A DNA stretch of 64,000 nucleotides from Mucilaginibacter polytrichastri (GCF_001911425.1 NZ_MPPL01000001.1:2784265-2848264); one strand, 5' to 3'. Positions 44,059-53,507 are shown, numbered from the stretch's first letter. Notes: a model not told the origin generated them from the sequence alone. Program-made: numbers and translations.

Positions 44059-44964
44059 ATGATCAAACGACTGCTCATCTGTTTTTTAATTTTCGTCCCG
44101 GCGTTAATACAGGCACAGGTTCGGCCGCAAAAAAGCATGCTAACCGTTTATCAGGACAGCCTTAAGCACCTCGGCTATAAAATGATAAACAATGAAGAGG
44201 ATGTGGAACGCAAGAGCGCCAATTACGATTTCATTAAAACATTAACCGCCACGTTAAAGCTGCCGGGATCATTTGGCTTTAAATTCGATTCTGTTAAAAC
44301 TGTAAGCATCATTACCTCGCCCGATGACCGTTTCCGTATTTTTAGCTGGCATGTAATGAACCAGGACGGCAGTTACCGCTTTTACGGTACTATACAAATA
44401 AACACAGGTACTGCCCCGCTCGAAATGTATCCTCTTGCAGATTATTCGCCGTTTATAGCTAATCCGCAAGATACTGTAACAGACAACACCCATTGGTATG
44501 GTGCACAGTATTACCAGATTATCCCGGTAAATGCCGCTAACCCTTATTATGTATTATTAGGTTGGAAGGGCAATACCGTAAAATCAACAAAAAAAGTAAT
44601 TGAGGTTTTATCTTTTAAAAACGGCAAGCCGGTGCTGGGCTTACCCGTATTTACTGATAAGCTTGGGTCCAAAAACCGGGTGGTATTTGAATACTCGCGC
44701 CAGGTATCTATGATGTTAAAGTATTTGCCCGAGCAGCACACCATTATTTTCGATCACCTTTCGCCGCCCGATAAGCGATTTAAGGATAAGCCCGATACGT
44801 TTGGCCCTGACCTAAGTTACGATAATTACCGCCTACAAAATGCTGTATGGATATTTCAGGAGAACATAGATCTGCGCAATGTTGCGGACCCCAACGATGT
44901 AGACATAGACCCTAAGAAGCAGGCACGCCAGGACGGAGCCGCCGCCAGGGCCGGGCATAATTAA
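44059..44964 (+). CDS. Secreted protein of unknown function, downstream of thiolase
   Basis: I use the ATG at 44059 (MIKRLLICFLIFVPALIQAQ, a signal peptide) rather than the ORF-track start inside the thiolase gene. 301 residues, with motifs FKFDSVKTVSIITSPDDRFRIFSWHV, YGTIQINTG and HTIIFDHLSPPD. The family was not recognised. It probably forms a two-gene unit with the thiolase. Confidence 0.7.
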   Translation: MIKRLLICFLIFVPALIQAQVRPQKSMLTVYQDSLKHLGYKMINNEEDVERKSANYDFIKTLTATLKLPGSFGFKFDSVKTVSIITSPDDRFRIFSWHVMNQDGSYRFYGTIQINTGTAPLEMYPLADYSPFIANPQDTVTDNTHWYGAQYYQIIPVNAANPYYVLLGWKGNTVKSTKKVIEVLSFKNGKPVLGLPVFTDKLGSKNRVVFEYSRQVSMMLKYLPEQHTIIFDHLSPPDKRFKDKPDTFGPDLSYDNYRLQNAVWIFQENIDLRNVADPNDVDIDPKKQARQDGAAARAGHN

Positions 44965-45024
44965 CTGATCTACATCGCATTATCAGAAGCAATAGTAACC
45001 AATACCAGTGTTAACAGAATTTAA

Positions 45025-45054
45025 TTTTGATTTGTAAGATTTATCCTATTTTTA
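45025..45054 (+). promoter_or_regulatory. Putative promoter of the POT transporter
   Basis: TTTTG (45025-45029), 17 nt, then TATTTTTA (45047-45054), one mismatch to TAnnTTTG. The ATG follows 22 bp on. Confidence 0.4.
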
Positions 45055-45076
45055 GAAAATTTTTTATATAACAATA

Positions 45077-46579
45077 ATGCAAGAAAAAACTGCCGATCAA
45101 AATAAGCAAATAGGGAAAATACCAAGTAGCGTTCCGTTTATTATAGGGAATGAATTTGCAGAAAGGTTTAGTTTTTACGGCATGCGCAGCATCATTGCCG
45201 TATTTTTAGTACATCAATTTTTCAGTCACGAAACCTCTGATGTAGCTAACGCCAAAGCCAACGCCATAAACCACGCTTTTTCAACCTTAGTATACTTTAC
45301 CCCTTTACTGGGTGCCATACTGGCCGATTGGTTTTTTGGTAAATACCGGGTAATCTTAATTGGTTCGCTTATTTATACAATCGGGCACTTCTTATTGTCC
45401 ATGTTCGATACCTCTTTACCGGGTTTTGTAACCGGTTTAATAGTGATCGCTTTTTCGGCAGGCGCTATAAAATCCTGCGTATCGGCCAATGTGGGCGATC
45501 AGTTCGATCATAAGAACCAGCATTTAATGAGCAGTATTTACGGCTGGTTTTATTTCAGTATCAACGCAGGTTCTATGATCAGCCTTTTATTGATCCCTTT
45601 AATATATGATAAATTCGGCGCTGCCTGGGCCTTTGGCGTACCGGGTATATTAATGGCTTTAGCAACGCTTATCTTCTTCTCTGGGAGTAAACGGTATGTA
45701 AAGCTACCGGCCGGAGGCATTAAGAAAGACAATTTTGTAACCGTAAACTTTTTTGTTTTAAAAAGCTTTATTGCCAAAAAAGCGCCGGGCAAAACAGCCT
45801 GGGAACAAGCTATAGACAAGTATGGCATTGAGAAAGTAGAAGCCATAAAAGCCGTTTGGGGTGTAATTGCTGTGTTTGCCTTTATCCCTATTTTTTGGGG
45901 CATGTGGGACATGAACGGTTCTGAATGGATTTTACAGGCTACAAAACTCGATCTGAGCATCGGTTTCTACAACATCCATATTTTACCATCGCAAATTCAG
46001 TTTGTTAATGCGTTGTTTCTATTGTTGATGATTCCTGTGTTTAACTACGGCATTTATCCACTTGTGGGCAAAATGGGCATTAAGCTTACACCATTAAAAA
46101 AAATTGGTGCCGGTTTATTTATTACCGCTTTTAGCTTTGTAATTGTAGCGCTCCTGCAACGTGATATAGATGCAGGCGGCCACCCATCTGTTTGGTGGCA
46201 GATCTTTGCATTCTTTATGCTTTCTGCCGGTGAGGTATTAGTATCTATCACTGGTTTGGAGTATGCCTATACGCAATCGCCCCCGTCAATGAAAAGCACC
46301 ATGACCGCCATCTGGTATTTAACCTATTCTATCGGTACATTTTTTACTACCTTAATTAACGTCAACATATCCAACAAAGGCCTTTTTGCCTATTTTTCGG
46401 GAGAGAAATATTACTGGCTGTTTGTTGGTATCATGGCTTTCTTTTTTGTGCTGTTTTTGCTGGTAAGCCCTTATATTAAAGAAAAGGTATACCTGGCAGA
46501 GGATGCTACACTAGCAGATGGTTTAAATATACATGGTAATACAACAACCGAAATACATCCGGATAACCCGATTGTCTAA
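45077..46579 (+). CDS. Proton-dependent oligopeptide transporter (POT/PTR2, MFS)
   Basis: 500 residues and about 12-14 membrane helices. The family signature GNEFAERFSFYGMRSIIAVFLV (ExxERFxYYG-like) opens it, followed by FTPLLGAILADWFFGKYRVILIGS and a middle motif FYFSINAGSMISLLL. These fit a di-/tripeptide:H+ symporter in the inner membrane. It is monocistronic with its own likely promoter. The substrate range is not read from sequence. Confidence 0.93.
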   Translation: MQEKTADQNKQIGKIPSSVPFIIGNEFAERFSFYGMRSIIAVFLVHQFFSHETSDVANAKANAINHAFSTLVYFTPLLGAILADWFFGKYRVILIGSLIYTIGHFLLSMFDTSLPGFVTGLIVIAFSAGAIKSCVSANVGDQFDHKNQHLMSSIYGWFYFSINAGSMISLLLIPLIYDKFGAAWAFGVPGILMALATLIFFSGSKRYVKLPAGGIKKDNFVTVNFFVLKSFIAKKAPGKTAWEQAIDKYGIEKVEAIKAVWGVIAVFAFIPIFWGMWDMNGSEWILQATKLDLSIGFYNIHILPSQIQFVNALFLLLMIPVFNYGIYPLVGKMGIKLTPLKKIGAGLFITAFSFVIVALLQRDIDAGGHPSVWWQIFAFFMLSAGEVLVSITGLEYAYTQSPPSMKSTMTAIWYLTYSIGTFFTTLINVNISNKGLFAYFSGEKYYWLFVGIMAFFFVLFLLVSPYIKEKVYLAEDATLADGLNIHGNTTTEIHPDNPIV

Positions 46580-46625
46580 AAAAAACATTTGTTTTGTACA
46601 TTAGTTAACTTATCCTATTTATTAA

Positions 46626-47357
46626 GTGCCCGACAGCTTAGTCATTATTCCCACCTATAATGAAAAAGAGAACATTGAACGGATGATCCGTAAGGTGTTT
46701 TCTCTTGCTCATGATTTCCATTTGCTGATCATTGATGATGGCTCGCCCGATGGCACAGCCAACATTGTGAAAAATCTGCAGTATGAGTATCCAAACAAAT
46801 TATTTCTAGAAGAGCGCGCAGGCAAACAAGGCTTGGGTACTGCATATATCCATGGTTTTAAATGGGCTACCAAACGCAAATACGACTACATTTTTGAAAT
46901 GGATGCCGACTTTTCACACAACCCCAATGATCTTATTAAATTAAGGCAGGCCTGTGTTGACGGTGCCGATGTTGCTGTGGGCTCCCGTTATATTAAAGGT
47001 GTAAACGTAGTTAACTGGCCCATGAGCCGGGTACTGATGAGCTATTTTGCATCGGTATATGTGCGGTTTATTACCGGCATTAATGTGCAGGACTCAACTG
47101 CCGGTTTTGTATGCTACAAAAGCCGTGTTTTTGATGTATTAAATCTCGATAAAATTAAGTTTGTGGGCTACGCCTTCCAGATAGAGATGAAATATACGGC
47201 TATTAAACATGGTTTTAACCTGGTAGAAGTACCAATCATATTTACAGACCGTACCGAAGGCACCTCTAAAATGTCGACAGGTATTTTCCGCGAAGCCTTT
47301 ATCGGTGTGATCCAGATGAAGATCAACAGTATATTCAGGAAGTATCCGGAAGGATGA
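46626..47357 (+). CDS. Polyprenol-phosphate mannosyltransferase (GT2, DPM-like)
   Basis: Starts at GTG (VPDSLVIIPTYNEKENIE), where homologues begin. 243 residues. GT-A motifs are LLIIDDGSPDGTA, YIFEMDADFSHNP (the DxD-like part), GSRYIKGVNVVNWP and DSTAGFVCYKSRV, then YAFQIEMKYTA and TEGTSKMS. It has no C-terminal membrane helices, as in short bacterial DPM-type enzymes, so it is a cytoplasmic membrane-associated enzyme making polyprenyl-phosphate mannose (or a similar sugar). Followed by a repeat-rich spacer and ruvB. Confidence 0.92.
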   Translation: MPDSLVIIPTYNEKENIERMIRKVFSLAHDFHLLIIDDGSPDGTANIVKNLQYEYPNKLFLEERAGKQGLGTAYIHGFKWATKRKYDYIFEMDADFSHNPNDLIKLRQACVDGADVAVGSRYIKGVNVVNWPMSRVLMSYFASVYVRFITGINVQDSTAGFVCYKSRVFDVLNLDKIKFVGYAFQIEMKYTAIKHGFNLVEVPIIFTDRTEGTSKMSTGIFREAFIGVIQMKINSIFRKYPEG

Positions 47358-47358
47358 G

Positions 47359-47479
47359 GATGTGCAGATATGCAGATGTGCGAATGAGATGGCTGTTGGT
47401 GTTAAATGCCTTTCATCATTTGAAGCCAACAGCCCTTGTTAATTATCTGCACATTTGCACATCCGCACATTTGCACATC
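47359..47479. repeat. REP-like palindromic spacer (GT2-ruvB)
   Basis: The outer arms are built of short tandem GATGTGCA units: a left arm starting GATGTGCAGATATGCAGATG and a right arm reading the reverse (TTTGCACATCCGCACATTTG core). Inner arms GGCTGTTGG / CCAACAGCC (47391-47399 / 47426-47434) are perfect. The whole 121 bp folds into one long hairpin. It looks like a dispersed intergenic element of the host. Confidence 0.7.
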
Positions 47480-47505
47480 AACTATTTTTGCTAATTTCGT
47501 TGGTA

Positions 47506-48528
47506 ATGAATGAAAATCTTGATCCCGACCACGAGCGCCTCACATCTGCAGAGCGCGACATTGAAAAAGTGTTGCGGCCGCAATCATTTGAAGACTTTAC
47601 CGGTCAGCATAAAATATTAGCCAACTTAAGGATTTTTGTACAGGCTGCCCGCCAGCGTGGCGAAGCGCTCGATCATGTTTTATTGCATGGCCCCCCGGGT
47701 TTGGGTAAAACTACCCTGTCGCAAATTATTGCTAACGAGATGGGTGTGGGTATCAAGATCACCTCGGGCCCGGTGCTGGATAAACCCGGCGACCTTGCCG
47801 GCCTGCTTACCAACCTCGAACCCGGCGATATCCTGTTTATAGATGAGATACACCGCCTGAGCCCACTGGTTGAGGAATACCTATACTCGGCCATGGAAGA
47901 TTTTAAGATTGATATCATGCTCGAATCTGGCCCAAATGCCCGTTCGGTGCAGATCTCTTTAAATCCATTCACACTGGTTGGCGCTACTACCCGCTCCGGC
48001 TTGCTTACAGCCCCGCTTCGTGCACGTTTCGGTATTAACTCGAGGCTGCAATACTACGATGCCAAGTTATTAACTACCATTGTACTACGATCATCAGACA
48101 TATTAAAAACACCCATTAATGATGAGGGCGCTTATGAAATTGCACGCCGCAGCCGTGGTACACCACGTATAGCCAATGCCCTATTACGCCGCACGCGCGA
48201 TTTTGCTCAAATTAAAGGCAATGGAACCATTGATACCGAGATTGCCAAGTATGCCTTGAATGCCCTGAATGTTGACGAGCATGGCCTCGACGAAATGGAC
48301 AATAAAATATTAGTAACCATCATCGAGAAATTTAAAGGCGGGCCGGTAGGGCTTAAAACCATTGCCACCGCTGTAGGCGAAGACGAAGGCACTATTGAAG
48401 AAGTATACGAGCCCTTTTTAATACAAGAAGGTTACCTGATGCGCACCGCACGCGGCCGTGAGGTTACCGATTTTGCTTACAAACATTTAGGATTATTTAG
48501 AGCCGGAGGCAATGCTACCTTATTTTAA
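47506..48528 (+). CDS. ruvB: Holliday junction branch migration ATPase RuvB
   Basis: I start at [13 protein letters not shown] (47506); the ORF track's earlier start runs through the palindromic spacer. 340 residues, standard RuvB length. Walker [10 protein letters not shown] at about residue 62, Walker [12 protein letters not shown], sensor [19 protein letters not shown], arginine-finger region and winged-helix [17 protein letters not shown]. It drives branch migration with RuvA and RuvC, neither of which is nearby. TATTTTTG (47483-47490) fits a -7 element. Confidence 0.97.
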   Translation: MNENLDPDHERLTSAERDIEKVLRPQSFEDFTGQHKILANLRIFVQAARQRGEALDHVLLHGPPGLGKTTLSQIIANEMGVGIKITSGPVLDKPGDLAGLLTNLEPGDILFIDEIHRLSPLVEEYLYSAMEDFKIDIMLESGPNARSVQISLNPFTLVGATTRSGLLTAPLRARFGINSRLQYYDAKLLTTIVLRSSDILKTPINDEGAYEIARRSRGTPRIANALLRRTRDFAQIKGNGTIDTEIAKYALNALNVDEHGLDEMDNKILVTIIEKFKGGPVGLKTIATAVGEDEGTIEEVYEPFLIQEGYLMRTARGREVTDFAYKHLGLFRAGGNATLF

Positions 48529-48553
48529 TACAACCATCCATTCTATATCAAAC

Positions 48554-50839
48554 ATGAAAAAACTTTTTCTTCCGTTACTGCTCCTTGCGGGGATTAACAC
48601 GTTTGCCCAGCAGGTAACCGATCCCGCTGATCTTGTTAACCCCTTAATGGGCAGCCAATCTAAAGTAGATCTTTCTAACGGGAACACCTACCCTGCCATT
48701 GCCCTGCCATGGGGTATGAACACTTGGTCGCCGCAAACGGGCGTTATGGGCGACGGCTGGATGTACACTTACGATGCCGACAAAATTCGTGGATTTAAGC
48801 AAACCCACCAGCCATCGCCATGGATGAATGATTATGGGCAGTTTGCTATTATGGCTGTAACCGGCAAGGCTAAATTTACACAAGATGATCGCGCAAGCTG
48901 GTTTAGCCACAAAGCGGAGATCTCTAAACCGTATTATTACAGTGTTTACCTCGCCGATGCAGATGTAACTACAGAAATAACCCCTACAGAACGTGCAGCA
49001 CAATTTCGCTTCACCTTCCCTAAAACAGACAGTTCTTTTATTGTAGTTGATCCGTTTAATAAAGGGTCGTACATTAAAATTTTGCCTAAAGAACAAAAGA
49101 TAATCGGCTATACTACCCGTTACTCGCGCGGTAAGTACACCAATTTTAAAAACTACTTTGTAATATATATCGATAAGCCATTTACCTACAAACGTACCTG
49201 GCATGGAAAAACCTTTGCAGGCGCAGATACTTTAGAACTGCAGAACGACCATGCAGGCGCTATCATCGGCTTTAAAACAATTAAAGGCGAACAGGTACAC
49301 CTGCGTGTAGCTTCATCATTTATCAGTGCAGACCAGGCGGAGTTAAACCTGCAGCGCGAACTGGGCCACGACAGCTTTGATGTAACCAAACAAAAAGCGC
49401 ATGATACCTGGACTAAAACCCTAAGCCGCATTAATGTGCAAGGCGGCACCATAGATCAGATGCGTACTTTCTATTCGTGCTTGTACCGCATGCTGTTTTT
49501 CCCAAACAAACTGTATGAGGTTAACGCCAAAAATGAAATTGTGCACTGGAGCCCATACAATGGTAAAACATTGCCTGGTTATATGTTTGCCGGTACAGGT
49601 TTCTGGGATACCTTCAGAGCATTGTATCCGTTTTTAAACCTGATGTATCCTTCTATAAACAAAGAAATGCAGGAAGGCCTGATCAACGATTACAAAGAGG
49701 GCGGTTGGCTGCCCGAATGGTCTAGCCCTGGCTATTCAGATATTATGGTGGGTAATAACTCGGCCTCGGTAGTATCTGATGCTTATGCCAAAGGATTACG
49801 CGGATACGATATTAATAAACTATACGAAGCCTTGTTGCACGGTGCGAACAATGAAGGCCCTATATCGGCTGTTGGCCGTTACGGTGTAAAATATTATAAC
49901 AAACTGGGTTATGTACCTTACGATGTAAAAATTGACGAGAATGCTGCCCGCACAATTGAGTATGCCTATGACGATTTTGCAATTTACCAGCTAGGCAAGG
50001 CACTTCATCGCCCTAAAGAAGAAACTGATCTTTACAAAAACCGTTCACTAAACTATAAAAACCTGTTCGATCCGCAAACCGGTTTAATGCGAGGTAAAAA
50101 CAAGGATGGAAGTTTCCAAACGCCGTTTAACCCGCTTAAATGGGGCGATGCCTTTACCGAAGGTAATAGCTGGCACTACAGCTGGGGCGTTATGCATGAT
50201 ATGAACGGCCTTATTAAATTAATGGGTGGTAAACAGAATTTCGTAAACAAACTCGATTCTGTATTCTTGCTTCCACCTACATTTGATGACAGCTATTACG
50301 GTCAGGTAATTCACGAAATCCGTGAAATGCAGATCATGAACATGGGCCAATATGCACACGGCAACCAACCCATCCAGCACATGATATATCTGTACAACTA
50401 TGCAGGCCAGCCATGGAAAACCCAATACTGGGCACGCGAGGTAATGAACCGCCTGTATAAAGCAACACCAGATGGTTATTGCGGTGATGAGGATAACGGC
50501 CAAACTTCGGCCTGGTATGTATTCTCGGCACTGGGCTTTTACCCGGTTTGCCCCGCGGTAGACCAATACGTACTGGGTGCGCCGTTATTTAAGAAAGTAA
50601 CCTTAAAATTAGAGAATGGTAAAACAGTTGTTATTAACGCACCTGCCAACAGCGCTACAAACAAGTATGTTAATACCATGCAATACAATGGCAAACCATA
50701 TGATTTAAACTGGGTAAGCCATAGCGGTTTAATGCAGGGCGCAACTATCAACTTTAACATGACTGCCCAGCCCAATAAAAGCAGGGGTACTAAGGAAACG
50801 TCATTCCCTTATTCACTGTCTGTACAAGGCGACAAATAA
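48554..50839 (+). CDS. GH92 family exo-alpha-mannosidase
   Basis: I start at MKKLFLPLLLLAGINTFAQ (48554), which gives a signal peptide; the ORF-track start overlaps ruvB. 761 residues, typical for GH92. N-terminal domain: LVNPLMGSQSKVDLSNGNTY. Catalytic alpha/alpha-barrel: GTGFWDTFRALYPFLN, GWLPEWSSPGYSDIMVGNNS, GNSWHYSWGVMHDMNGL and CGDEDNGQTSAWYVFSALGFYP, with the acid/base Glu and water-activating Asp regions. GH92 enzymes need calcium and remove alpha-mannose from N-glycans or mannans. It is only 25 bp after ruvB and ends in a strong terminator, with no SusCD beside it. Confidence 0.93.
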   Translation: MKKLFLPLLLLAGINTFAQQVTDPADLVNPLMGSQSKVDLSNGNTYPAIALPWGMNTWSPQTGVMGDGWMYTYDADKIRGFKQTHQPSPWMNDYGQFAIMAVTGKAKFTQDDRASWFSHKAEISKPYYYSVYLADADVTTEITPTERAAQFRFTFPKTDSSFIVVDPFNKGSYIKILPKEQKIIGYTTRYSRGKYTNFKNYFVIYIDKPFTYKRTWHGKTFAGADTLELQNDHAGAIIGFKTIKGEQVHLRVASSFISADQAELNLQRELGHDSFDVTKQKAHDTWTKTLSRINVQGGTIDQMRTFYSCLYRMLFFPNKLYEVNAKNEIVHWSPYNGKTLPGYMFAGTGFWDTFRALYPFLNLMYPSINKEMQEGLINDYKEGGWLPEWSSPGYSDIMVGNNSASVVSDAYAKGLRGYDINKLYEALLHGANNEGPISAVGRYGVKYYNKLGYVPYDVKIDENAARTIEYAYDDFAIYQLGKALHRPKEETDLYKNRSLNYKNLFDPQTGLMRGKNKDGSFQTPFNPLKWGDAFTEGNSWHYSWGVMHDMNGLIKLMGGKQNFVNKLDSVFLLPPTFDDSYYGQVIHEIREMQIMNMGQYAHGNQPIQHMIYLYNYAGQPWKTQYWAREVMNRLYKATPDGYCGDEDNGQTSAWYVFSALGFYPVCPAVDQYVLGAPLFKKVTLKLENGKTVVINAPANSATNKYVNTMQYNGKPYDLNWVSHSGLMQGATINFNMTAQPNKSRGTKETSFPYSLSVQGDK

Positions 50840-50849
50840 AATATACCCA

Positions 50850-50892
50850 ACCACCATGATGCAGTTTATTCTCTGCCTCATGGTGGTTTTTT
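50850..50892 (+). terminator. Rho-independent terminator after GH92
   Basis: ACCACCATGA / TCATGGTGGT stem, extended inside by GCAG / CTGC, followed by six T residues. A textbook intrinsic terminator. Confidence 0.92.
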
Positions 50893-50981
50893 GTTATACA
50901 TAAGGTGCCATTACGTTAAATAATTTTACTTACAGTACATTTATTATCTTAATTTAGCCGCTAATAAATTATATTTCTAAT

Positions 50982-51824
50982 ATGTCAAAGTTGTTATCTA
51001 CTATCCTACCCCTCTGTCTGCTGGCTGCAGCTTCATGCCAGTCAAAACCGGTTGAAAAAGCCACCACTACTAAAACATCAACAGAAACATCAGTTAGTAA
51101 ATTGGTAACATCTGGTCCGGTTGCTTCGGCATCGGTTATTATGGGTCGCAAACAAGTGCCGGTATTATGTTACCACCAGATCCGCGATTGGCGCCCTACC
51201 GACTCTAAAACAGCTAAAGATTATATCATCCCTATTGCTGCCTTTAAAGAACATATGAAAATGCTGGCCGATAGTGGTTACCATACCATATTGCCAGATC
51301 AGCTATACGCCTACCTGGCTAACGGAGGCTCATTGCCAAGCAAACCTATTGTATTAACGTTTGACGATACAGACCTCGACCAATTTACCATTGCCCGCCC
51401 GGAAATGAAAAAATATGGCTTTAAAGGCGTATTCTTTATTATGACGGTATCGCTGGGACGACCGCATTACATGAGCAAAGAGCAGGTAAAACAATTATCT
51501 GACGAAGGCAACGTAATTGGCAGCCATACCTGGGATCACCATAACTTTAAAAAATTTGCAGGTAAAGACTGGGAAACCCAGATTGATAAACCAACCAAAA
51601 AACTGGTTGAAATTACCGGCAAACCAATTAAATACTTCGCATACCCGTTTGGTTTATGGAACGAACAAGGCTTGCCAGAGCTGCACAAACGTGGCTTTAT
51701 TATGGCGTTTCAATTAGCTGATAAACGTGGTGCTAATGACCCGCTAATGACCGTAAGGCGTATCTTGGATAGCGGTTACTGGAGCACCAAAACTTTAAGC
51801 AACAGCATTAAACATAGTTTTTAG
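50982..51824 (+). CDS. Polysaccharide deacetylase-family lipoprotein (CE4/PgaB-like)
   Basis: 280 residues with a lipoprotein signal (LCLLAAASCQSKP). NodB-homology motifs: VLCYHQIRDW (PgaB-type opener), VLTFDDTDLDQF (metal and catalytic Asp), IGSHTWDHHNF (HxxxxH zinc ligands) and YFAYPFGLWNE. It would remove N-acetyl groups from a surface or substrate polysaccharide. It stands alone between the GH92 terminator and a second terminator shared with the convergent GH29-like gene. Confidence 0.87.
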   Translation: MSKLLSTILPLCLLAAASCQSKPVEKATTTKTSTETSVSKLVTSGPVASASVIMGRKQVPVLCYHQIRDWRPTDSKTAKDYIIPIAAFKEHMKMLADSGYHTILPDQLYAYLANGGSLPSKPIVLTFDDTDLDQFTIARPEMKKYGFKGVFFIMTVSLGRPHYMSKEQVKQLSDEGNVIGSHTWDHHNFKKFAGKDWETQIDKPTKKLVEITGKPIKYFAYPFGLWNEQGLPELHKRGFIMAFQLADKRGANDPLMTVRRILDSGYWSTKTLSNSIKHSF

Positions 51825-51870
51825 TAAGTAGCAGAATATTTAATAAGAGGCAAGGCCAAATGATTATAAC

Positions 51871-51907
51871 TTAAAAGCAGATACTCAATAAGTGTATCTG
51901 CTTTTAA
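51871..51907. terminator. Bidirectional terminator between convergent genes
   Basis: Perfect 14-bp stem TTAAAAGCAGATAC / GTATCTGCTTTTAA with a 9-nt loop. A-run and T-run on both flanks suit termination of the deacetylase (+) and the GH29-like gene (-). Confidence 0.88.
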
Positions 51908-51921
51908 ATTTTCTGAACATA

Positions 51922-52908
51922 TTAGTGTTTTAATTTCAGCATAAAATCATACTGTTGCGGATCAATAGAACCGTCTCGCCTTAAATTCAAATCTACCGTA
52001 ACCATACCGTTAGCCTTTGCGATCTTATTAATATATAGTGACATATATTCAGGCGAATAACGTAATCCAGGTTGAGCCCAATTGGAACCCAAGTACGACA
52101 GTATATGCCATTGAACCCCTTTTTTAGATTTAACAGCAGGCAAATCTTCAAATTTATTTGATTCGCCTGCTGTATAATTACCAATATTGTAACCATCTAC
52201 ATTATAAACAACAACTTTATCCGCCGGGCCGCTATTTAATCCAACCAGCGCATTTTTATTGCCGGCCTTTGCAGCGGCTACCATTTGAATTAAGAATTTT
52301 TTGTTGTAGCCAATAAAAGGGTAACATCCGTCAATCCACCATCCCGAAATTTTATTTTTATATTTAAGGCTAATACTACGAATAATAGTTGACCAACTTG
52401 TTACCCATTGTTGATCTACATTAAAAGTGTTTGGTTTAGCATCAGGATTGATACTTGGGTTATGCAAGGCTAAACTTGCTTTTCTATCAGCACGGGGTCC
52501 GTCGCCCGTTGCATACAAAAATAGTTTAATATGTTTTTTTGCCAATGCTGTATATAAATCGGAAATCAAATCGCGATTAGGGGTTACTTCTCCTCTTTTA
52601 TAACCTGTCATTTTTTCATAAGTTGCATTCGGCAAGCATAAAAATTGGTCTGCTTGTTGGGTTGTAAAAATCACATATTCTGCCTTCATCTTACTTGCTT
52701 GATCTGCAATTAAATTAACATTTAAAGAATTAACGCAACTATCCCAAGAGGTTGTTTTTCCTTGATTCCATGGTTCCTTTTCATTTTGAAAAAAATGCAA
52801 ATAGTGAAAAAAAACGCCAAAATGCATTTTTTTAGTTTTTGCCCTTTGAGCAAAAAGACAGTTTGTTAATGTAAATAATATAATAGATAATAAACCGATT
52901 TTTTTCAT
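51922..52908 (-). CDS. GH29 (alpha-L-fucosidase)-like secreted protein
   Basis: 328 residues with a signal peptide (IILFTLTNCLFAQ). The TIM-barrel start HFGVFFHYLHFF and ADQASKMKAEYVIFTTQQADQF recall the GH29 pattern (the usual H-H-D motif is altered here), and TPNRDLISDLYTALAKKHIKLFLYAT matches its fourth strand region. ISGWWIDGCYPFIG corresponds to the nucleophile strand (WxDG). It is shorter than usual fucosidases and lacks a C-terminal beta-sandwich. The AT-rich composition differs from the flanking genes. Substrate uncertain. Confidence 0.65.
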   Translation of the reverse strand: MKKIGLLSIILFTLTNCLFAQRAKTKKMHFGVFFHYLHFFQNEKEPWNQGKTTSWDSCVNSLNVNLIADQASKMKAEYVIFTTQQADQFLCLPNATYEKMTGYKRGEVTPNRDLISDLYTALAKKHIKLFLYATGDGPRADRKASLALHNPSINPDAKPNTFNVDQQWVTSWSTIIRSISLKYKNKISGWWIDGCYPFIGYNKKFLIQMVAAAKAGNKNALVGLNSGPADKVVVYNVDGYNIGNYTAGESNKFEDLPAVKSKKGVQWHILSYLGSNWAQPGLRYSPEYMSLYINKIAKANGMVTVDLNLRRDGSIDPQQYDFMLKLKH

Positions 52909-53098
52909 AAGGTGTTGAGTTAGTAATATGTCTAAGTAATATTAAATGTGGCTCCATTTATATTATAAATATTACCTGGCACAAATAATACCCATATTGA
53001 TAGTTAATGCTGTAAACAAATGAGTGCAAAACACGCAGACGATATTTAAAACCATTTAACTACACAAATATGCCTCATATTTATATAGTTAAATGCAA
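52909..53098. other. Spacer upstream of GH29-like gene
   Basis: About 190 bp, AT-rich. Holds an inverted repeat ATTTAACTA / TAGTTAAAT (53054-53062 / 53086-53094) that ends next to the MITE-like element. No clear promoter for the GH29-like gene seen. Confidence 0.35.
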
Positions 53099-53217
53099 GA
53101 GGCCGTCTCATAAGTAAAACCGGGACTCTGAGTATCGTCTATACGAAAACGTTTGCCACCACCTACCCGAATAATTTAAAGAAAAAGAGGATATTGCCAT
53201 AATTATGAGACAGCTTC
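53099..53217. mobile_element. 119-bp MITE-like element or IS-end remnant
   Basis: Ends are imperfect 15-bp inverted repeats: GAGGCCGTCTCATAA and, reversed, GAAGCTGTCTCATAA (13 of 15 identical). This kind of terminus (GAG/GAAGCTGTCTCA) is found on IS elements. There is no transposase inside. A target duplication is not evident. It abuts the stop codon of the frameshifted small gene. Confidence 0.55.
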
Positions 53218-53507
53218 TTATAAATTTTCGCCCGATGGGCCCTGGCCTTTGTTGGATGAATTGGTTACCGGTTGCTCTGCAGATGAGTTGGTAATCGGTT
53301 TCCTATCTTCTGGGCTTGGATCTCCATCTCTAGATGGGGTAACCGTTTTAACGCGGTTCTCGTATGGCTTATCCTGTACGTTGGGGTCGTTGTCGCTCTG
53401 GTCAAGAGCCGAATCCCCTACGTTTTCGCCAAGCATATCATCAGTTTTGTCTGTACTATGGCTATATCCTTATTCTTAGGATCGGCTGTTTTTATTTGAT
53501 CGCTCAT
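53218..53507 (-). pseudogene. Frameshifted gene for a small disordered protein
   Basis: The minus strand from 53507 opens MSDQIKTADPKNKD, but the frame then runs out to a TAG after 29 codons. A different frame carries SHSTDKTDDMLGENVGD and continues as a highly polar 72-codon stretch (DQSDNDPN, PSRDGDPSPEDRKP). The two halves share composition, so one gene with an indel near the GATATAGCCATAG stretch is the simple reading. It may be a real mutation or a sequencing error. The protein would be about 96 residues, acidic and disordered; function unknown. Confidence 0.55.

Noticed and set aside
46592-46623. TTTTG...TATTTATT promoter-like pair before the mannosyltransferase
   Set aside because: The start site it predicts would fall after the GTG start codon, so it does not fit this gene.
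48644-49204. 186-codon - strand ORF inside GH92
   Set aside because: Long but antisense to clear GH92 motifs; sequence is low in recognisable features.
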